Part shown: positions 51,089 through 61,135 of the stretch, one piece after another
Numbering within the stretch: the stretch's first letter is position 1
Layout: the number at the start of each line of letters is the position of its first letter
Assembly: GCA_934130485.1 (NCBI GenBank)
Contig: CAKOYE010000002.1
Span: 1 to 62,618 of the forward strand
DNA: 62,618 nucleotides
Reading direction: 5' to 3'
From: an uncultured Bacilli bacterium
Lineage (GTDB): Bacteria > Bacillota_I > Bacilli_A > RF39 > UBA660
The notes under the pieces: model-generated
Database searches by the model: none
Told to the model about the DNA's origin: nothing
The model's input: only the letters and a program-made list of their open reading frames with translations
Made by a program: the position numbers and the translations under genes

Positions 51089-52045
51089 CTATCCTTTTAA
51101 AATAAGTTTTAAAATATTATATTTTTTCTTATAAAATAAACTGCACACTATTTTATGTTTTAAATCTTTCTTCTTATAATAAATATTACCTTTCCATTTT
51201 GGAAATTCATCACGCATTATTTTAACAATCTTAGAAAGTTCATCATACTTTTCAAATTTAAAAAACCTTAATGAAGCAGCGTGAAGTAAATGTTCTATGT
51301 AAATATATTCAAGTTCGTTATAATATTTTTTATATGCCTTGTTCTTTTTAAAAATGTTACTAAGATACTCAAGAGAATCAAATATATCTTCTAATGATTT
51401 ATTGTAAGTAACCTGCTTCATTGTTGAACCATTTCTAATTAAATAATAATATAAATTTTCATTCAAATAAGATATATTTCTTGTAAATAGACAAAGAGAT
51501 GGAATTACTGCAATATCTTCATAAAAATGATGTTCTAAAAAGTATAAATTATTATCAACAATTATACTTCTTTTTATTAGTTGTCCCCAACAAGCTCCCT
51601 CGCAAGATACAATATAATTCTTTTTTAAGTCTTTTGAATAATTACCAAAAAGTTGATAAGGTAATATTTTGTCATTTTGAACACTATAGGCATTGCAAAT
51701 GACAATATCTGAATTAGTATTAATAGCTCTATTATATAATTTTTCTACAATCGTTTTATCAACCCAGTCATCTGAATCAACAAACAAAATGTATTCACCA
51801 TTAGCCTTACTTAAACCAAGATTTCTAGCACTTGCTTGTCCACCATTTTCCTTCTTTAAACTTTTTATTAAATCAGGATATTTTTTAGCGTACTCCTCAA
51901 TAATTAAATCACTATTATCAGGACTTCCGTCATTAATAACTAAAATTTCATAGTTATCAAACGTTTGATTTACTAAACTATCTAAACATTTTCTTAGATA
52001 TTCTTGTACATTCCAAACAGGAACAATAATACTTACATCTTTCAT
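51089..52045 (-). CDS. GT2 glycosyltransferase
   Basis: 318 residues. SIIVPVWNVQEYLRKCLDSL, INDGSPDNSDLII, GGQASARNLGLSK, LFVDSDDWVDK (DxD-type SDD). EpsH/capsule-type inverting enzyme without membrane helices. Its ATG overlaps the stop of the flippase gene (ATGA, 52042-52045), so translation is coupled. Similar to the GT2 half of 47406-49910. Confidence 0.88.
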   Translation of the reverse strand: MKDVSIIVPVWNVQEYLRKCLDSLVNQTFDNYEILVINDGSPDNSDLIIEEYAKKYPDLIKSLKKENGGQASARNLGLSKANGEYILFVDSDDWVDKTIVEKLYNRAINTNSDIVICNAYSVQNDKILPYQLFGNYSKDLKKNYIVSCEGACWGQLIKRSIIVDNNLYFLEHHFYEDIAVIPSLCLFTRNISYLNENLYYYLIRNGSTMKQVTYNKSLEDIFDSLEYLSNIFKKNKAYKKYYNELEYIYIEHLLHAASLRFFKFEKYDELSKIVKIMRDEFPKWKGNIYYKKKDLKHKIVCSLFYKKKYNILKLILKG

Positions 52046-53547
52046 AATTTGATTTTTCCTTTCAATTTAACTGGAATAATTCTATTTAAAAAATCCAATT
52101 TTTTGATTAATTTATAATATATAAATGTTATTAGTAAATTGCAAACAAATATAATACCACTAAATATTACCCAATTAAATAAATTGCTTACAATTAAAAT
52201 ATTTTTAGCAAAATATACTAAACATAAATTTATGATAATTATTATAAAATATATAAAACAATCCTTATAGTATATAGATATTTTATTTTTAAATACATTT
52301 TTGTTTATAATGCTAGGTTTTAATATATATTCACTTACAACATAAGCAATAGAAGTTGCTAAAATAACTCCTGTTATTCCTAAATATTTAATTAGTATTA
52401 ATGATAAAACTAAATTTATAGAAACTTCAATATAAACACAAATTATAGTTTCTTTAAATAAACCTGCAGCATTAACAAAAATATTAAATATAGTTCTAAT
52501 AATATTATAAAAAACTAAAAATATAAATAATAAACAAGTAAAATTATTAACTACATAACTACTACCATAAAAAATTGATACAAACGACGAAATCGCATAA
52601 TAAAGTGGAACACAAATTATAGTAGCCAGAAAAAATACAAAAGAGTTATACTCTAGAAATTTATCATAAGCTTTTTCAGGCTCTGTTGCAAGCAAATTAC
52701 CAATTCCTGACGATGTTGCCGTAGATAATTTAGAAAATATCGTTACTAGAGTATTTATTATATACATATAAGAAGTATATGTTACTACTTGCGCTAAACC
52801 AATATATTTAGAAATTATAACAACATCTATATTATTAGCTACAAGGGTTCCTACTTTGTGAGGTATCAACTCTTTAGTTTTTTGCCAAAAGCATAAATCT
52901 TTCTTTACATTTAATTTTAAATCTGGATGTTTTTTTCTAGATATTTTAACTATTATAATATTTTGAATAATAGATGCTACTACTCCTAATATTAATATTG
53001 ATAAAATATTTTTAAATACTGTTATAAATACTAATTCTAATATTGTTTTAATTAATAATAAAACTTGGGTATATTTAATATATTGATATTTATTTTGTTC
53101 AGCATCAAATAAGATTGTATGACTTGCGACAAAATAAGTTATGATATTGGAAATAACCATTAAAAAGAAACAAATTTGAATAAAAATCAAAGATAAATTA
53201 GTTTCCTTTATAAAAAATCCAATACCTAATGTAAGTATAATACCAACAATAAACATTATAACTGTAATAATATTAAAAACATATTTTGCTCCACTTAAGA
53301 TACCATTTATTTTATCATTGTCTTTTTTTGCAATTGGCAAGTATAAACTATAACAAACTGCACTTGTAAGACCAAAGTCAACAAATGTTATATAAGCAAT
53401 TAGTTGACCAAATAATTGATATACACCTAAAACATCTTCTCCCATATTGCTTAAAATAAGCTTAAACCTAAAAAAACCTAATAATGAAATAATAAGTTGT
53501 GGTAAAGCATCATAAATAAAATTAAGGATTGCTTTTTTAGTTCTCAT
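52042..53547 (-). CDS. Wzx-type polysaccharide flippase
   Basis: 501 residues with about fourteen membrane helices, starting KKAILNFIYDALPQLIISLLGFFRFKLILS (in parts), as in MOP/RfbX transporters that flip undecaprenyl-linked repeats. Charged loops and the GVYQLFGQLIAYITFVDFGL region fit. GAGGTGTTTAA start site. Together with the Wzy-like fusion it defines a Wzx/Wzy-type glycan pathway. Confidence 0.87.
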   Translation of the reverse strand: MRTKKAILNFIYDALPQLIISLLGFFRFKLILSNMGEDVLGVYQLFGQLIAYITFVDFGLTSAVCYSLYLPIAKKDNDKINGILSGAKYVFNIITVIMFIVGIILTLGIGFFIKETNLSLIFIQICFFLMVISNIITYFVASHTILFDAEQNKYQYIKYTQVLLLIKTILELVFITVFKNILSILILGVVASIIQNIIIVKISRKKHPDLKLNVKKDLCFWQKTKELIPHKVGTLVANNIDVVIISKYIGLAQVVTYTSYMYIINTLVTIFSKLSTATSSGIGNLLATEPEKAYDKFLEYNSFVFFLATIICVPLYYAISSFVSIFYGSSYVVNNFTCLLFIFLVFYNIIRTIFNIFVNAAGLFKETIICVYIEVSINLVLSLILIKYLGITGVILATSIAYVVSEYILKPSIINKNVFKNKISIYYKDCFIYFIIIIINLCLVYFAKNILIVSNLFNWVIFSGIIFVCNLLITFIYYKLIKKLDFLNRIIPVKLKGKIKL

Positions 53548-53633
53548 TTAAACACCTCATCATCAAAAATCATTATATCAAAAATATATAAAAAAAAGAA
53601 GAAAAAATCCTCTTTTCACATAATTAGTGTAAA

Positions 53634-54905
53634 CTATTTATTTAAAATGGTTTTTAAATAATTTACAGAAGAATCACTTAAAAGTGTAAATCTTGGAATT
53701 CTATATTTATCTGCTCCTACTGTCATTTTATATTGTCCACCAGCATATTCACCAGCAAACGCCATAGTATATCCAGCCTCTTTTAAAACGCTTATTGCAT
53801 AGTCATTATATTCATAAAATGGATAACAGAAAACTGTAGAATTTAAAGTTTTCTCACTACTAGTTTTTAAGTCTGCTAATAAAACACTTTTATCTAAACA
53901 TTTTATTCCCCCGCCTTGACCACCAGGACAAACCCCTTGTTTATGCAAATTATCTCCGTGAGAATGAACCTCAACATAATCTGTAACTAGAGGTTTAGGA
54001 TCATATATTGAAGTAATAACAAAAATAGTAGCGTTCATTTTATTGTTAGTGAATATATCTCTTGCATTTCCAGAATACCATCCATCATCAACTGTTATCA
54101 TAACGCTTTTAGGTAATTGCAATTTGCCATCAATATACATTTCAAATTCCTTCATAGTTGGTGTAAAATAATTTTCACTTTTCAAATAATCAATATGACT
54201 TTGAATTTGAGTTGTTGAATTACATATTATTTGGTCACAAGGATCTACTCCTTCAGTATAAACAAAATGATAAACGAGTGTTGGAATTCCATCAATATTT
54301 GTTTTATCGGTATTATGGTTATAGGTAATAGAATCAATTTCACTTTTTAAAACATAGAATAAAGCATCTTGATATTCAACATATATTTTATCATCATCTT
54401 TAATAATAATTGGTAGGCTTAAAGATTCTGGTAATTCATAAACAAGACTATCATCTTTATATAATTTTGTTACATCCTTAGTAATAACATTTTCATTAAA
54501 TGGAATATAATTTTTATATCGTTCTTCTTTTTCTCCCTTTGTAGAAAGCTCATCTATAGGAGTTACTGTATTAAATAAAACATAATAATCAGAATCAAAG
54601 TTATTTATTTTAAAATATTCACTATTTTCATCTATTTCTATATCATCTAAAATTAGTTCTACATTACCTAATTTACCAACACTTTTATATTCATCATTTT
54701 CTAGCACATATAAATCTGTTTCTGATATAGTTTTTACATACTTATTATAATGACTTTTAATATTTGAAATTTTTTCCTCTTTTAATTGTTCATTTTCTAT
54801 TTCCTTATTTATTTCATTATTTTTATAATTAAAAATTATCAAAATTAAACAAATAATACTTATTAGTGAAATTATAACAATTTTTATTCCATCATTTTTT
54901 TCCAC
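53634..54905 (-). CDS. Membrane-anchored polysaccharide deacetylase
   Basis: 423 residues from GTG 54905, behind AGGGGCG. N-terminal anchor helix (about 8-26), an extended region of about 180 residues, then a NodB-type CE4 domain: SVMITVDDGWYSGNA (motif 1, D-D), VEVHSHGDNLHK (metal His pair), VFCYPFYEYNDY and YRIPRFTL. Extracellular, removing N-acetyl groups from a surface glycan or peptidoglycan. It begins the second glycan block; the next gene, glmS, is divergent. Confidence 0.85.
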   Translation of the reverse strand: MEKNDGIKIVIISLISIICLILIIFNYKNNEINKEIENEQLKEEKISNIKSHYNKYVKTISETDLYVLENDEYKSVGKLGNVELILDDIEIDENSEYFKINNFDSDYYVLFNTVTPIDELSTKGEKEERYKNYIPFNENVITKDVTKLYKDDSLVYELPESLSLPIIIKDDDKIYVEYQDALFYVLKSEIDSITYNHNTDKTNIDGIPTLVYHFVYTEGVDPCDQIICNSTTQIQSHIDYLKSENYFTPTMKEFEMYIDGKLQLPKSVMITVDDGWYSGNARDIFTNNKMNATIFVITSIYDPKPLVTDYVEVHSHGDNLHKQGVCPGGQGGGIKCLDKSVLLADLKTSSEKTLNSTVFCYPFYEYNDYAISVLKEAGYTMAFAGEYAGGQYKMTVGADKYRIPRFTLLSDSSVNYLKTILNK

Positions 54906-55046
54906 TTTATCGCCCCTAATATATCATATAATATATTATCAAATATTTTATGAAAAAATTCAAGATAAAATATTATTTTTGTTGTCAAATTTCGATATTT
55001 TTTATATAATGAAATAAAGTTATTTATTATTTGGGAGGGAAATTTA

Positions 55047-55192
55047 ATAATATTTAATTAGCGCCAGGGCCTATTGGTCGACGAGGATAGCAGTTATCGA
55101 TTATTCGGCGGATGCTGTTACGGAAGTGTAACCGTTAGATATAAACAAAAAGTAAAATCAATATTACAACAAATTTTATATCACACACAAAA
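55047..55192 (+). ncRNA. glmS ribozyme
   Basis: Upstream of glmS. The cleavage site is expected 5' of G55061 (A/GCGCCAGG), followed by P2 GGGCC-UAUU-GGUC, the conserved GACGAGGATAGCAGTTATCG and ATTCGGCGGATGCTG segments, and P3/P4 GTTACGGAAGTGTAAC, ending in ACAAAAAGTAAAATC. Glucosamine-6-phosphate is the cofactor: high product cleaves the mRNA and lowers GlmS synthesis. Typical of Bacillota. Confidence 0.93.
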
Positions 55193-55217
55193 AACATATA
55201 TATAGGAGGATTTTTTT

Positions 55218-57056
55218 ATGTGTGGAATTGTTGGGTACGTAGGAAAAAATAAAAAAGCCCAAGAAGTTTTATTAAATGGTTTAAAATCATTAGAATATAG
55301 AGGATATGATTCAGCTGGAATCGCATTCGTTAAAGATAATGATTTAGTTATTACTAAAGAAAAGGGAAAAATTGCTAATCTAGAAAAATTAATTGAATTT
55401 ACTGATTCAAATTTAGGTATCGGACATACTAGATGGGCTACTCACGGAGTTGCTAATAGGACAAATAGTCATCCTCATAAACAAGGAAAAATTACTATTG
55501 TTCATAATGGTATTATTGAAAACTATGCTGAACTAAAAGAAAAATTAATAAATGAGGGTGTTAAATTTAATTCAACAACTGATACAGAAGTAGCTGCTGC
55601 ATTATTAAATAAAATTTATAATGAAACAAATGATATGAATAAAACTATTGTTGAATTTGAAAAACAAGTAAAAGGTGCTTATGCATTAGGAATTATTTGT
55701 GATGATGATTACGAAACATTATATACAGCAAGAATGGATAGTCCTTTAATTATTGCCTTAGGTGATAACGAAAATTATATCGCATCAGATGTTCCTGCTG
55801 TTATTGAATATACAAATAAATATATGGAACTAAATAATGGCGACTTTGCAAAAATAACTGCAGATAAAGTTGAATGTTTTAACAAAAATGGAGAAAAAAT
55901 AGAAAAAGAAAAACATACATTTCCTAAAAAGGATTATGCTATAGGTAAAAATGGGTATGATCATATTATGCTAAAAGAAATTCACGAACAACCTGATGTA
56001 GTAAGAAATACTATTTCACCATATTTTGAAAATGGTATTGACTCACTTTTAGAAAAAATGCCTGATTTTTCAAATTACAACAAAATAGTAATTGTAGCTT
56101 GTGGTAGTGCAATGCACGCAGGATTAGTTGGAAAAAATATGATTGAAGAATTTGCAGACATTCCTGTTGAGGTTAAAATTGCCAGTGAATTTAGATATGA
56201 TGAAAAAGTTTTTATTGACAACAAAACATTAGTTATTGGTGTATCACAATCAGGTGAAACAGCTGATACTAAAAAAGCAATTGAAAGAGCAAAAAATGAG
56301 GGTGCAGATACCCTTGGAATAATAAGTAAAGAAGGTAGTACTATAGCAAGAAATGTAGATTTCTTATTATATACAAACTCAGGACTTGAAATTGCAGTTG
56401 CTACTACAAAAGCATATTCAGCACAAATTGCCCTACTTTCTTTAATCGCATTAAACATTGCTAATCATAAAAATAATATTTCTAATGAAGAAATTAAAAA
56501 TGTACTTAAATCAATAAAAGAATTACCTGTTCAAATTGATAAATTATTAAATCAACAATATTGTGAGCAATATAAAGAAATAGCTGAAACACTTTATGAT
56601 AAAAATGATATATTCTTTATAGGACGTGGAATTGATTATGCATTATGTATGGAAGGATCTTTAAAATTAAAAGAAATTTCTTATATTCATAGTGAAGCTT
56701 ATGCTGCTGGCGAATTAAAACACGGTACTATTTCTTTAATAGAACCTGGAACACCTGTTATAGGAGTTATTACAGACGAAAGAAGAGCGGATAAAACTTT
56801 AAGTAACATCGAAGAAACTGGTTCAAGAGGTTCAGATAATTATATGATTATTACTGATGAGTTAGATAATATTTATAGTAAATCAAATGAAAATTATAAT
56901 AAATATAAGAAAATAGTAATTCCAAAAACTCATAAATTATTTCAACCATTATTAACTGTTGTACCACTTCAAATGATTGCTTATGAAACTGCAAAATTAA
57001 AGGGTGAAGAAATAGATACACCTAGAAATTTAGCAAAAGCTGTTACAGTTGAATAA
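55218..57056 (+). CDS. glmS: Glutamine-fructose-6-phosphate aminotransferase
   Basis: 612 residues, full length. N-terminal Ntn amidotransferase with catalytic Cys after Met (MCGIVGYVG), GIGHTRWATHG and VHNGIIEN; two SIS domains with ACGSAMHAG, VSQSGETADT, TNSGLEIAVATTKAYSAQ and C-terminal DTPRNLAKAVTVE. It makes glucosamine-6-phosphate for peptidoglycan and amino-sugar glycans. ATG behind AGGAGG. Controlled by the upstream ribozyme. One of the few plus-strand housekeeping genes here. Confidence 0.97.
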   Translation: MCGIVGYVGKNKKAQEVLLNGLKSLEYRGYDSAGIAFVKDNDLVITKEKGKIANLEKLIEFTDSNLGIGHTRWATHGVANRTNSHPHKQGKITIVHNGIIENYAELKEKLINEGVKFNSTTDTEVAAALLNKIYNETNDMNKTIVEFEKQVKGAYALGIICDDDYETLYTARMDSPLIIALGDNENYIASDVPAVIEYTNKYMELNNGDFAKITADKVECFNKNGEKIEKEKHTFPKKDYAIGKNGYDHIMLKEIHEQPDVVRNTISPYFENGIDSLLEKMPDFSNYNKIVIVACGSAMHAGLVGKNMIEEFADIPVEVKIASEFRYDEKVFIDNKTLVIGVSQSGETADTKKAIERAKNEGADTLGIISKEGSTIARNVDFLLYTNSGLEIAVATTKAYSAQIALLSLIALNIANHKNNISNEEIKNVLKSIKELPVQIDKLLNQQYCEQYKEIAETLYDKNDIFFIGRGIDYALCMEGSLKLKEISYIHSEAYAAGELKHGTISLIEPGTPVIGVITDERRADKTLSNIEETGSRGSDNYMIITDELDNIYSKSNENYNKYKKIVIPKTHKLFQPLLTVVPLQMIAYETAKLKGEEIDTPRNLAKAVTVE

Positions 57057-57057
57057 A

Positions 57058-57090
57058 AAATAAAAAAGGCATATTATGTCTTTTTTATTT
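57058..57090. terminator. Bidirectional terminator between glmS and the PAQR gene
   Basis: 11-bp AT stem with GC-containing inner pairs (AAATAAAAAAG...CTTTTTTATTT) and T runs on both strands; it reaches into the 3' end of the convergent gene. Confidence 0.8.
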
Positions 57091-57726
57091 GCAATATAAA
57101 AAAATTAGAAAAAAATGAAATAATGAACCAGCTAAACAAAAGAAATGAAAAACAGAATGCATATATTTTTTTGTCGCACCAATTTTATATAAAAAAGCTC
57201 CTATGGAATATAAAATTCCACCACCAAATAAAAAGATAATTCCTTTAATATCTAATATAATTAATATTTTTTTTAATAATAAAACAACCGACCAACCAAT
57301 CAATAAGTGTAAAAATAAAGAAAACATTTGATATTTATCTACATTTACAATATTTAGAATTATACCAATAATAGTTATAAGCCAAATTATAACAAAATAT
57401 ATAAATCCTTCTACTCCACCAATTAATAATAAACATATAGGGGTAAAAGTGCCTGCTTCTAGTAAAAAAACATTACAATGATCAATTACTCTAAAAAATT
57501 TTTTTAATTTTAAATAAGGTGGAATAGCGTGATAAACACAAGATATTAAATATAGAAGTATTAATGACATACCATAAATAAAATATGATGTGAATGTAAT
57601 CTTATTTTGAACGTTTATTAACATAATAATTAATCCTACTATAGAGAGTATGCCTCCAACTCCGTGAGATATTGAGTTAATCATTTCTTCTGAAAAGGAA
57701 TAATTGGGAATTTTAACTTTATTCAT
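57085..57726 (-). CDS. Hemolysin III / PAQR-family membrane protein
   Basis: 213 residues with seven membrane helices. NSISHGVGGILSIVG at the N-terminus, CVYHAIP after helix 2, VIDHCNVFLLEAGTFTPI and HSVFHFFCLAGSLFHFF at the end carry the His/Asp metal-site residues of the family (YqfA/hemolysin III). Bacterial function is uncertain, probably membrane homeostasis. ATG follows GGTGACTAT. Probably monocistronic. Confidence 0.9.
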   Translation of the reverse strand: MNKVKIPNYSFSEEMINSISHGVGGILSIVGLIIMLINVQNKITFTSYFIYGMSLILLYLISCVYHAIPPYLKLKKFFRVIDHCNVFLLEAGTFTPICLLLIGGVEGFIYFVIIWLITIIGIILNIVNVDKYQMFSLFLHLLIGWSVVLLLKKILIILDIKGIIFLFGGGILYSIGAFLYKIGATKKYMHSVFHFFCLAGSLFHFFLIFLYCK

Positions 57727-57805
57727 ATAGTCACCAACTTTCTAATGTGATTATATGAAATAATTTAATTATTATTAAAAAAAATAGTTATCTAATAACC
57801 ATTTA

Positions 57806-58276
57806 TTAATATTCGAATATATTTATAAAATTGCTAACTATATCATCAGTTATATATTTTTTATTTTGATTTCTTGTATCTTTTACACAAATAAAGGAAA
57901 AATCATAATAAACACCATTATCTTTATCATAAATGCAATAAAAAACTTTATTATCTTCACCACTCAAATTATTTTTATCTATTCTATTTATTTTTCCAGT
58001 AATACCTATTCCATAATTACTATTAGCATATAAAGAAATATTGTAAGCCATTTCTCGTGCTACTTCTTTACTATATACAGAATACTTATCAATTATCTCA
58101 CTACTAACTCCCATTTTTATTTTATATTCATTTGAATATGTAATAGCGCTAAATTTTAAAACGTCACTAGCGCCCTCTATATCAGTTATAGAACTTGCTA
58201 CATATCCACCAGTACAAGATTCCATAGTTGCTACTGTTTTATTTAATAATTTTAATTTGCTTACTACATTGTTCAT
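57806..58276 (-). CDS. CinA C-terminal domain (nicotinamide-nucleotide amidase) protein
   Basis: 156 residues, only the C-terminal amidase domain of CinA/PncC. TVATMESCTGGYVASSIT (SCTGG motif), SNEYKIKMGVS, YSVYSKEVAREMA and YGIGITGKINR. It hydrolyses nicotinamide mononucleotide to nicotinate mononucleotide plus ammonia. The usual GITGxAGP reads GITGKINR, so substrate binding may differ. AAAAGGTGAAT start site. Confidence 0.85.
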   Translation of the reverse strand: MNNVVSKLKLLNKTVATMESCTGGYVASSITDIEGASDVLKFSAITYSNEYKIKMGVSSEIIDKYSVYSKEVAREMAYNISLYANSNYGIGITGKINRIDKNNLSGEDNKVFYCIYDKDNGVYYDFSFICVKDTRNQNKKYITDDIVSNFINIFEY

Positions 58277-58427
58277 ATATTATTCACCTTTTCCCATAAT
58301 TTACAAAAATATATCTACACTTTTAAATGTTTTTAATTTCTATATTATTTTTTATATTTTATATTTTAATATTTAAACATTATATTCATTTTTTATTAAT
58401 AATAATTAAATTATAATATCATATTTT

Positions 58428-59048
58428 TTATAAATTTTCTTTTATTTCTTGAAACAAATCATAAATATTATAATTTAATAAGTTGTCAAAATATTTTTTT
58501 AATTTTACAGTTTGTTCTATATGATAATGTGTTTTGTCAAATACACCATGTCTTAATAATAAATCTATCATTCTTTTTTCAACAGTTAATATTTTAGTAG
58601 TACACATCAAATCACATAAATTTATTATTTTTTCTTCCAAACTATATTCATTCTTTATATATCCTTTCACAAAATCATAATGTGGATTATATTTATCAGT
58701 TTCATCTCTATTATTTGCTATACAATCTATATCATTGTTAAGAAAAGAATGCTTAATACAAATTCCTGCATATTCTTCATCATATCCAAAACTCTTTATA
58801 TAGTTATAACCATTTATGGCATGAGGAAATACATCTCCATGTTCATTAAAACTTTTACCGATATCATGAATATAGCCAAATGATATTACTTTATCAACAT
58901 CTACATCATATCCTTTTTCATTCAATGCATTTGCAATAACACCGGCACAATTTCCAACACATATACAATGATCAATCCATCTATCATCTTGTACAGTTTT
59001 TCTTATATTTTCTAATATTTCTTTTGCTTTTAAACTTGTTAATTTCAT
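58428..59048 (-). CDS. HD-domain phosphohydrolase
   Basis: 206 residues. DRWIDHCICVGNCAGVIA (first His), GYIHDIGKSFNEHGDVFPH (HD pair), IKHSFL and a conserved Asp near LCDLMCTTK make an HD metal site. Likely a nucleotide or phosphate-ester hydrolase. Its ATG overlaps the phosphatase stop (ATGA), so the three-gene operon 58428-61018 is coupled and all members act on phosphorylated nucleoside-type compounds. Confidence 0.83.
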   Translation of the reverse strand: MKLTSLKAKEILENIRKTVQDDRWIDHCICVGNCAGVIANALNEKGYDVDVDKVISFGYIHDIGKSFNEHGDVFPHAINGYNYIKSFGYDEEYAGICIKHSFLNNDIDCIANNRDETDKYNPHYDFVKGYIKNEYSLEEKIINLCDLMCTTKILTVEKRMIDLLLRHGVFDKTHYHIEQTVKLKKYFDNLLNYNIYDLFQEIKENL

Positions 59049-59578
59049 AATTTATACTCCTTCACTCCACAATTATCTGAACCAAAGGGTTCTAACATCC
59101 CATCTTCTGGTATTTCATGAAAATAGAAATATATCCCCCTTGCAACTCCACCATGAGTAACAAGTAAAATATTTTTATTTTTATACTTTTCCTTTATTTC
59201 ATCTAAAAAATTAGCTACTCTATCAAATAATTCTTGTATTGTTTCTAATCCATCAATCCTTTTATTTGAGTAATAATTCCAATAATCAGTATAATAAAAT
59301 TCTCCTAATTTTTCACCTGTTAACTTTCCACAATCTCTTTCTTCTATTCTTTTATCAAAAATTATTGGTATATTGTTTACATTAACAATATTACAAGTAT
59401 GCTTTGCTCTCAATAATGGTGAACATATTATTAAATCAATATTTAGTTTTTTTATATCTTCTTGTACTAATTTTGCTTGTTGTATTCCAATTTCATTAAT
59501 ATCTTCATTTAATTTTCCATTGTATTTATTTTCCTTATTACAATTTGTTTGCCCATGTCTAATTACATATAAATTCAT
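59045..59578 (-). CDS. Histidine phosphatase superfamily protein
   Basis: 177 residues from ATG 59578 (MNLYVIRHGQTNCN), favoured by spacing to GAGGTGA over the ATG at 59587. RHGQTN phosphohistidine motif, SPLLRAKHT, ERDCGKLTGEKL and VTHGGVARGI (second His) complete the active site. Small-molecule phosphatase of the phosphoglycerate-mutase fold. Sits between the HD and HAD-nucleoside hydrolase genes. Confidence 0.9.
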   Translation of the reverse strand: MNLYVIRHGQTNCNKENKYNGKLNEDINEIGIQQAKLVQEDIKKLNIDLIICSPLLRAKHTCNIVNVNNIPIIFDKRIEERDCGKLTGEKLGEFYYTDYWNYYSNKRIDGLETIQELFDRVANFLDEIKEKYKNKNILLVTHGGVARGIYFYFHEIPEDGMLEPFGSDNCGVKEYKL

Positions 59579-59587
59579 AATAATCAT

Positions 59588-61018
59588 TCACCTCACGCCT
59601 AATTTATTAAATAAATCACTATATATTTTATCTTTATCTAACTCTGTTACAAAAGTTATACTATGCTGATTTTCTGTTAATTCATAGGAACCATCAGAAT
59701 TTATATTGGGACAGCTTATTTTTTTTGAATCAAACCAATTTTTATTTATCATATATGCAATAACTGATATATCCCAAATTACTCTTGATTCTTTTATTCC
59801 ATGATATCCATCATCATAAAATCTATCTATCAAATAATTGCACAATTGTGACTTATTATTTAAATTATTTCTTAAAGTATTTATATCTATTCTAAGTTCA
59901 GATACAACGTTCTTACAAGGTAATATAGTTAATTTCACCTTAGAATTAAATAGAATTTTAACTGCTTCTATATCTTGTCTAAAATTATATTCTAGATTAT
60001 TTTTATATCCTATCTCATTTCCGCCTAACCATATAATTTCTAGTCTATCAATTATTTTAGGTTCTTTTTTTAAAGCTAGCGCAATATTAGTAATAGCACC
60101 AATAGCTAATATATAAGTTTTATCTTTTTTTAAAGCCACATCTATAATTTTATTTACTGCATCATTATTTTCATTATAACCATTTTGTATGTAATCAATT
60201 GAACCTTTAAATACCTTATTATTTGTATCAAAATTTAACCAATTACATATTTTCAAAATTTCGTTATAGCTCAATGTTTGTCCATCACTAACTGAAACGT
60301 TTTTTGTCTTGTGAGAATATGGTGCTACTGTAATTGCCTCTATATTAAATTTATTCTGAGATTTAATTAAATATGATAATGCAAATTGGTCATCACATTC
60401 ATTATAAGTATCAGTATCTAATATTACATTAATTTTACTATTTTCATGATTTGAAACATATTCATAAAATTCTTTCCAATTTTTAATTCTTTTTATATTT
60501 GCTGATTTATTATAAGGTGTATCCATTAAAACAGTAATAATTCCATTTTCAATACAATCATTGCATGTTTGAATTGAGTCATCAATCATAATATCAATTC
60601 CATGTTCTAAACATTTTTCTGTTTTTGCATGTTTGTCATAAGCATTTGTTAAAATTAAATTATCATAATAAATATTATTTTTATCAAGCCACTCCCTTGT
60701 CATATTATAAGGATCTGTATATTCTCCATTATCTCTTCCCGTAATAATAAAAATAAAATGACCATCTTTATGGAGTTTATCTATATATTCTTTGGCACCA
60801 TCAATGACACCTAATTTCTTTGCTATTCTTTCTATATTATTTTTATAAAATAATTTGTCTTCATCATCTGTCCAATCAAACATACCAGTTCTTATATATT
60901 TTGCTTGTTTATTAACAATACCCGTATTTCTTAACTCTTTGTCATGTAATAAATACTCATTTAATAAAGTATCATTAAAGTTTGATATTACATTATCTAT
61001 ATCTATACCTAATCTCAC
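59588..61018 (-). CDS. HAD 5'-nucleotidase fused to a nucleoside hydrolase
   Basis: 476 residues from GTG 61018 behind GGAGGTAATAAAAG. Residues 1-190: HAD with GIDIDNVISNFNDT, FIITGRDNG, CLEHGIDIMIDDSIQ, like the 10714-11322 protein; the nucleotidase-type second Asp reads DxDN. Residues 195-476: nucleoside hydrolase with ILDTDTYNECDDQFAL (Ca-binding Asp cluster), ILAIGAITNIALAL and VIWDISVIAYM. Together they could turn a nucleotide into base and ribose in two steps. Domains normally separate; fusion is unusual. Coupled with two more hydrolase genes. Confidence 0.82.
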   Translation of the reverse strand: MRLGIDIDNVISNFNDTLLNEYLLHDKELRNTGIVNKQAKYIRTGMFDWTDDEDKLFYKNNIERIAKKLGVIDGAKEYIDKLHKDGHFIFIITGRDNGEYTDPYNMTREWLDKNNIYYDNLILTNAYDKHAKTEKCLEHGIDIMIDDSIQTCNDCIENGIITVLMDTPYNKSANIKRIKNWKEFYEYVSNHENSKINVILDTDTYNECDDQFALSYLIKSQNKFNIEAITVAPYSHKTKNVSVSDGQTLSYNEILKICNWLNFDTNNKVFKGSIDYIQNGYNENNDAVNKIIDVALKKDKTYILAIGAITNIALALKKEPKIIDRLEIIWLGGNEIGYKNNLEYNFRQDIEAVKILFNSKVKLTILPCKNVVSELRIDINTLRNNLNNKSQLCNYLIDRFYDDGYHGIKESRVIWDISVIAYMINKNWFDSKKISCPNINSDGSYELTENQHSITFVTELDKDKIYSDLFNKLGVR

Positions 61019-61111
61019 CTTTTATTACCTCCATAGTTGATTTTTTTTATTAGAGTAATTATTTATTATCTAAAAAAATTATACCATAATCTATGAAACA
61101 ATAAAAGAAAA

Positions 61112-61129
61112 ACAAACTAAAGTGTTTGT
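61112..61129 (-). terminator. Terminator of the SDR gene
   Basis: ACAAAC, 6-nt loop, GTTTGT and TTTTTC on the minus strand. Confidence 0.7.
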
Positions 61130-61135
61130 TTAAAA

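Noticed and set aside
56075..56458. 127-codon frame antisense to glmS
   Set aside because: glmS is certain on the plus strand; the antisense frame has no family features or ribosome binding site.
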